From positions 56,999 to 120,998 of the forward strand of contig NZ_JASISO010000024.1 in the NCBI RefSeq assembly GCF_030063135.1: a stretch of DNA of 64,000 nucleotides, given 5' to 3'. Below the pieces are notes generated by a model that saw only the letters and a program-made list of their open reading frames with translations, did no database searches and was not told the origin of the DNA. Shown piece after piece: positions 60,347 through 64,000 of the stretch; position 1 is the stretch's first letter; each line of letters starts with the position of its first letter. Source of the stretch: Streptomyces sp. G-G2 (GTDB lineage Bacteria; Actinomycetota; Actinomycetes; Streptomycetales; Streptomycetaceae). The translations under genes were made by a program, and so were the position numbers.

Positions 60347-61471
60347 ATGTACGCAGCAACGTCCTCCGTGTCCGCGCCCGTCCGGCCGCACCGCACCTTC
60401 CAGCCGGGCGGCGGCCCCTACCTCGAACCCGGCCGTCCCACGGCCACGGCACAGGCCGCCGTACGGGCACGGCGGATGCCGGGAACCGGGACGCTGCCGA
60501 TCAGCGGCAGAATCGACCTCTCGGGGCCGCAGGGCGCGCAACTGCGCACCGCGCTCGCCTCGGTGCAGCGGATCTGTCCGGAGTTCGCGCCGGTGCAAGT
60601 GCTACGACGCAGCGGGCGCTCGGTCCTCCTGGTGGGCACCACCGGAAGGATGACGGCCGTCGCGAAGGTGTTACTGGATCATTCGCCCGAGTGGCGCAAG
60701 CTGTACCAGCACGAAATAGCGGCGTACCGGGCGTTCGTCCGGCACCGCCCGCCGGTCCGGGTGCCGCGGCTGATCGCCGCCGACCCCGAGAACTGCGTAC
60801 TGATCGTGGAGCGGATGGCCGGGCGGGTCGCGGCGCTGCAGCGCCACCCCGTGGAGGCGCCCCCGCGTGCGGACGTACGGGCCGCGCTCGGCGCGGTGTG
60901 CCGGGTCAACCAGTGGGAGCCGCCGGCCGACCTGTTCGCCAAGCCGCTGAACTACGCCGACCGGATCACCCGCGACCACGCGCGCGGGCTGCTGACCGAC
61001 CGTGACCTCGGGGATCTGCAGAAGCTGCTGCACGGCCTGAAGATGGGCGGCGTGCAGCCCCAGTTCAACCACGGTGACGCGCTGCTGTCGAACCTGCTGC
61101 TCTCCCCGGCGGGGCCGGTGCTGCTCGACTGGGAGCACGCCGGCTGGTACCTGCCCGGGTACGACCTGGCCACGCTGTGGACGGTGCTGGGCGACGCCCC
61201 GGCGGCCCGCGGTCAGATCAGCAGGCTGGCGCAGTCGGGCGGACCGGCCTCCCGGGACGCCTTCCTGGTGAACCTGATGCTGGTGCTGACGCGGGAGATC
61301 CGGATGGCGGAGACGGCGGTGCAGCGCTCGATCACGGCGGCCGCCCCGGCCCAGGCGCTCCCCTCGGGCGTGCTGTCGAGCGGCGAGGAACACCGGCTGC
61401 TGCTGCGTCGGCTGCACGACGACAGCGGGCTGGCCCGCAGGGCGGTCAGGGCGGCGGTCGGCACCCGCTGA
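60347..61471 (+). CDS. APH-fold phosphotransferase
   Basis: This 374-residue protein is of the aminoglycoside/choline-kinase-like fold: an N-lobe with KVLLDHSPEWRKLYQHEIAAYRAF, the catalytic loop FNHGDALLSNLLL (His-Gly-Asp, Asn) and the metal-binding DWEHAG. A Pro/Gly/Arg-rich N-terminal extension of ~65 residues precedes it. ATG 60347 is preferred because the longer frame adds low-complexity residues and lacks a better ribosome-binding site. It is divergent from nsdA across a 230-bp region with a tandem TCGCCAGGGT repeat. Substrate (small molecule or protein) is unknown. Confidence 0.8.
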   Translation: MYAATSSVSAPVRPHRTFQPGGGPYLEPGRPTATAQAAVRARRMPGTGTLPISGRIDLSGPQGAQLRTALASVQRICPEFAPVQVLRRSGRSVLLVGTTGRMTAVAKVLLDHSPEWRKLYQHEIAAYRAFVRHRPPVRVPRLIAADPENCVLIVERMAGRVAALQRHPVEAPPRADVRAALGAVCRVNQWEPPADLFAKPLNYADRITRDHARGLLTDRDLGDLQKLLHGLKMGGVQPQFNHGDALLSNLLLSPAGPVLLDWEHAGWYLPGYDLATLWTVLGDAPAARGQISRLAQSGGPASRDAFLVNLMLVLTREIRMAETAVQRSITAAAPAQALPSGVLSSGEEHRLLLRRLHDDSGLARRAVRAAVGTR

Positions 61472-61515
61472 CGGGCGCAAACGCCGAAGCGGCGGAAACG
61501 GCTGACGGACGGGTC

Positions 61516-61562
61516 CGGGATCCCTTGGTACGCACACCCGGTGTGCGTACCAAGGGATCCCG
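61516..61562 (+). terminator. Long perfect hairpin after the phosphotransferase gene
   Basis: A 22-bp perfect stem with a 3-base loop (CCG) runs from CGGGATCCCTTGGTACGCAC onward, 45 bases after the stop at 61471. Its length and perfection exceed the other terminators here. Confidence 0.8.
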
Positions 61563-61628
61563 CGCGTTGCGGGCGCACGCGCTACCCCGGCGTATGCCTT
61601 GACTTCACATGATCCCCCGCACACCTTC

Positions 61629-61645
61629 TCTGACGCAGCATCAGA
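61629..61645. promoter_or_regulatory. Possible TetR-type operator upstream of the flavoprotein gene
   Basis: A TCTGA-N7-TCAGA inverted repeat lies about 50 bp before ATG 61696. This spacing and symmetry suit a TetR-family site. No regulator gene is adjacent. Confidence 0.35.
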
Positions 61646-61695
61646 AGAGGTGCTGGAGAGCCGCCCCTGTCGTCCCACACCGCTGGAGACCGCCC

Positions 61696-63459
61696 ATGTC
61701 CGCAAGCCCGACCTCCCCCTCCCGGCGTACGGTTCTGACCGGTACCGGCGCCGGGGTACTGGCCGCCGGTCTGCCGTCCGTCGTGGCGCGGGCCGCCGAC
61801 ACGCCCCCGCTGGGCGAGTACGACGTCGTGGTGGTCGGATCGGGGGCGTCCGGCATGACCGCCGCGCTCACCGCGGCCGGGCGCGGGCTGAGCGTGCTGG
61901 TGGTCGAGAAGGCGCCCACCTTCGGCGGGTCCGCCGCGCGTTCGGGCGCGGGCATCTGGCTGCCGAACAACTCGGTGATCCTGGGCGCGGGGGTGCCGGA
62001 CACGCCCGAGAAGGCGGCCGCGTACCTGGCGGCCGTGGTGGGTCCGGGCGTACCGGCCTCCCGGCAGCAGGCGTTCTTGTCGAACGGGCCGCGGATGCTG
62101 GACTTCGTGATGGCGCACAGCCCGCTGAAGTTCCGTTTCATGGACGGCTACAGCGACTACTACCCGAACCTGCCCGGTGGGCTGCCGAACGGCCGCTCGA
62201 TCGAGCCGGACCAGATCGACGGGAACGTCCTGGGCGCCGAACTGGCGCACCTGAACTCGGCGTACCTGCCGGTACCGGCCGGGATGGTGGTGTTCAGCCA
62301 GGACTACAAGTGGCTCAACCTGGCCGCGGTGAGCGCCAAGGGCCTGACGGTGTCCACCGAGTGCCTGGCGCGCGGCGCGGCGGCCGCCGCCTGCGGGCAG
62401 AAGCCGCTGACCATGGGCCAGGCCCTGGCCACCGGTCTGCGGGCCGGGTTGCTGCGGGCCGGGGTGCCGGTCTGGCTGAACTGCCCCCTGGTGGAGCTGG
62501 TCCAGGAGGGCGGCGCGGTGACCGGGGTCGTCGTGGAGAAGGGCGGTGCGCGGGGCGTCGTACGGGCCCGGCGCGGGGTGGTCATCGGCTCGGGCGGTTT
62601 CGAGCACAACGCCGAGATGCGGGCGCGGTACCAGCAGCAGCCGATCGGCACCCAGTGGTCGGTGGGCGCGAAGGAGAACACGGGCGACGGCATCCGGGCG
62701 GGCGAACGGGCCGGGGCGGCGCTCGCGTTGATGGACGACGCGTGGTGGGGTCCGTCGATCCCGCTCCCCGGGGAACCGTACTTCTGCCTGGCCGAACGCA
62801 CGCTGCCGGGCGGCCTGATGGTCAACGCGGCGGGCGCGCGGTTCGTCAACGAGGCGGCCCCGTACAGCGATGTGGTGCACGTGATGTACGAGAAGGACCG
62901 GGGCACGCCGGGCTCACACATCCCGGCGTGGCTGATCGTGGACCAGAACTACCGCGACAAGTACCTGTTCAAGGACGTCTTGCCGACCTTTGCCTTCCCG
63001 GACTCCTGGTACGAGGCGGGCGCGGCGAAGAAGGCCTGGTCATGGGATGCGCTGGCGGGGCAGATCGGGGTACCGGCGGCGGCCCTGCGGGCCACCCTCA
63101 ACCGGTTCAACGCGCAGGCGTGGAGCGGGAACGACCCCGATTTCCACCGGGGCGACACGGCGTACGACCACTACTACACGGATCCGGGAGTGCACCCGAA
63201 CTCATGTCTGGCCCCGGTGTGGGCGCCGCCGTTCTACGCGTTCCGGATCGTCCCGGGCGACCTGGGGACGAAGGGCGGCATCGTGACGGACGCGCGGGCC
63301 CGGGCGCTGCGGGAGGACGGCGCGGTGATCCGGGGCCTGTGGGCGGCGGGCAACGCGAGCGCCGCCGTGATGGGGCACAGCTACGCGGGGGCGGGCTCGA
63401 CGATCGGCCCCGCGATGACGTTCGGCTATGTGGCGGCGAGCGACATCGCGGACGCGTAG
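61696..63459 (+). CDS. Tat-exported FAD-dependent oxidoreductase (3-ketosteroid dehydrogenase/fumarate reductase group)
   Basis: This 587-residue protein has a Tat signal (SPSRRTVLTGTGAGVLAAGLPSVVARA). The FAD-binding Rossmann motif is YDVVVVGSGASGMTAALTAAGRGLSVLVVEKA and GGSAARSGAGIWLPNN follows. A C-terminal FAD/substrate region reads LWAAGNASAAVMGHSYAGAGSTIGPAMTFGY. The architecture matches KstD-type and fumarate-reductase-like flavoproteins. Export of a KstD-type enzyme would be unusual; the substrate is not known. ATG 61696 has GGAG upstream and gives the Tat signal directly. Confidence 0.85.
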   Translation: MSASPTSPSRRTVLTGTGAGVLAAGLPSVVARAADTPPLGEYDVVVVGSGASGMTAALTAAGRGLSVLVVEKAPTFGGSAARSGAGIWLPNNSVILGAGVPDTPEKAAAYLAAVVGPGVPASRQQAFLSNGPRMLDFVMAHSPLKFRFMDGYSDYYPNLPGGLPNGRSIEPDQIDGNVLGAELAHLNSAYLPVPAGMVVFSQDYKWLNLAAVSAKGLTVSTECLARGAAAAACGQKPLTMGQALATGLRAGLLRAGVPVWLNCPLVELVQEGGAVTGVVVEKGGARGVVRARRGVVIGSGGFEHNAEMRARYQQQPIGTQWSVGAKENTGDGIRAGERAGAALALMDDAWWGPSIPLPGEPYFCLAERTLPGGLMVNAAGARFVNEAAPYSDVVHVMYEKDRGTPGSHIPAWLIVDQNYRDKYLFKDVLPTFAFPDSWYEAGAAKKAWSWDALAGQIGVPAAALRATLNRFNAQAWSGNDPDFHRGDTAYDHYYTDPGVHPNSCLAPVWAPPFYAFRIVPGDLGTKGGIVTDARARALREDGAVIRGLWAAGNASAAVMGHSYAGAGSTIGPAMTFGYVAASDIADA

Positions 63460-63479
63460 CCCTGGCGGGACGGGCCCGC

Positions 63480-63980
63480 TCAGCCCTGCTGGAACAGCTC
63501 GGCGGGGAGCGGCTTGAGCAGCGCGTAGAGGTCGTCGGTGATGGGGCGGTCCCAGCTGGCGATGGTGACCAGCACGTTGTCGCTGCGGTCGAACTGCACG
63601 CAGGAGATCCGGGACTCCGACAGCTTGATCTTGCGGACGATGAGGAGGTTGTCGCCCTGCATGACGGGGCAGTCCTCGGCGCCGGTGACCTCGACGTCCT
63701 CGTCGTTCTCCAGGGCGTCGAGGAGCTGGGCCACCTCGAAGGGGACCTGCTTGTCGGCCAGCTCGCGGGCCGGGGACCCCTCGGGGAGGTTGCCGATGAT
63801 CATCGCCGGGCCGCGGCCGCCGAAGAGGTCGTAGCGCAGGAAGACGCCCTGGCAGCTGCCGTCGGGGGCGGGGAGCAGCCCGGCCCCGAGGTTGCCCGGC
63901 CAGTCGCCCGGGTCCATGGCCAGGACGTCGAAGTCCGGCCCGGCGGGGGTGGCGGCGCTGCGGCGGCGGAGGAAGGACAT
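63480..63980 (-). CDS. Conserved cytoplasmic protein of unknown function
   Basis: This 166-residue protein has no signal or membrane segment. Its N-terminus is basic (MSFLRRRSA), and the body is mixed alpha/beta (DFDVLAMDPGDWPGNLGAGLLPAPDGSCQGVFLRYDLFGG, PFEVAQLLDALENDEDVEVTG, ISCVQFDRSDNVLVTIASWDRP). Only 17 bases separate the convergent flavoprotein stop from its stop. It looks like an actinobacterial conserved hypothetical; I do not recognise a named family. Confidence 0.7.
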   Translation of the reverse strand: MSFLRRRSAATPAGPDFDVLAMDPGDWPGNLGAGLLPAPDGSCQGVFLRYDLFGGRGPAMIIGNLPEGSPARELADKQVPFEVAQLLDALENDEDVEVTGAEDCPVMQGDNLLIVRKIKLSESRISCVQFDRSDNVLVTIASWDRPITDDLYALLKPLPAELFQQG

Positions 63981-64000
63981 GCGGCCATGGTACGTGCCCC

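Overview
The window is a piece of a Streptomyces-type actinobacterial chromosome. The DNA is uniformly very GC-rich with G/C-ending codons. Many proteins carry Sec, Tat or lipoprotein signals. Recognisable streptomycete families include an SSI-type protease inhibitor, a SCO4226-type nickel-binding protein, an NsdA-type regulator, Roadblock/LC7 proteins, a CebEFG-like sugar importer and many secreted glycan-active proteins. I see no rRNA, tRNA, CRISPR array, prophage, intact insertion sequence or secondary-metabolite cluster.

Layout. 1-1100: the 3' end of a membrane protein, then a small lipoprotein. 1.2-6.3 kb: a coupled two-gene operon of an RNA ligase/polynucleotide kinase and a 1,087-residue MJ1316-EEP-2H-poly(A)-polymerase-like protein, a strong candidate RNA-repair or RNA-end-processing module. 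6.6-11.8 kb: three secreted proteins (CBM32 plus beta-helix, DUF1996, GH-A-clan hydrolase plus CBM32). 11.9-19.0 kb: an oxidoreductase, a sugar ABC importer with a GH1 beta-glucosidase, and a divergent ROK regulator. 19.0-20.1 kb: decayed genes (truncated DUF1275 protein, response-regulator receiver remnant). 20.1-24.5 kb: a GH3 glucosidase/LacI operon behind a 42-bp perfect palindrome, and a small secreted protein. 24.6-28.2 kb: a three-gene translationally coupled operon of an AAA+ ATPase and two TPR-membrane proteins. 28.4-34.3 kb: SDR, peptidoglycan-binding protein, a second copy of the small lipoprotein, MerR regulator, P-loop kinase and small proteins. 34.4-39.2 kb: a secreted multi-domain beta-propeller/LamG/DNRLRE protein and a secreted GH5 enzyme. 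39.4-43.7 kb: small regulatory and metabolic genes (cNMP-binding protein, protease inhibitor, acetyltransferase, sirtuin, VOC proteins). 43.8-49.7 kb: a large CDP-glycerol-type (teichoic acid) polymerase and a four-gene Roadblock/LC7 locus. 49.8-64 kb: regulators (IclR-HTH, PucR type, PAS-PP2C phosphatase, NsdA type), a KimA/APC-type transporter, a phosphotransferase, a Tat-exported flavoprotein and conserved unknowns.

How the genes fit together. Much of the window serves saprophytic glycan use. Secreted hydrolases release oligosaccharides, the ABC importer brings them in, and GH1/GH3 enzymes hydrolyse them. Local ROK and LacI regulators probably control these genes; a 12-bp LacI-type palindrome upstream of GH3 recurs exactly upstream of the DUF1996 gene 15 kb away. 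The least ordinary parts are the RNA-end-processing operon, the AAA/TPR membrane operon, the Roadblock locus without a local GTPase, and the two lipoprotein paralogs with a shared upstream element at identical spacing.
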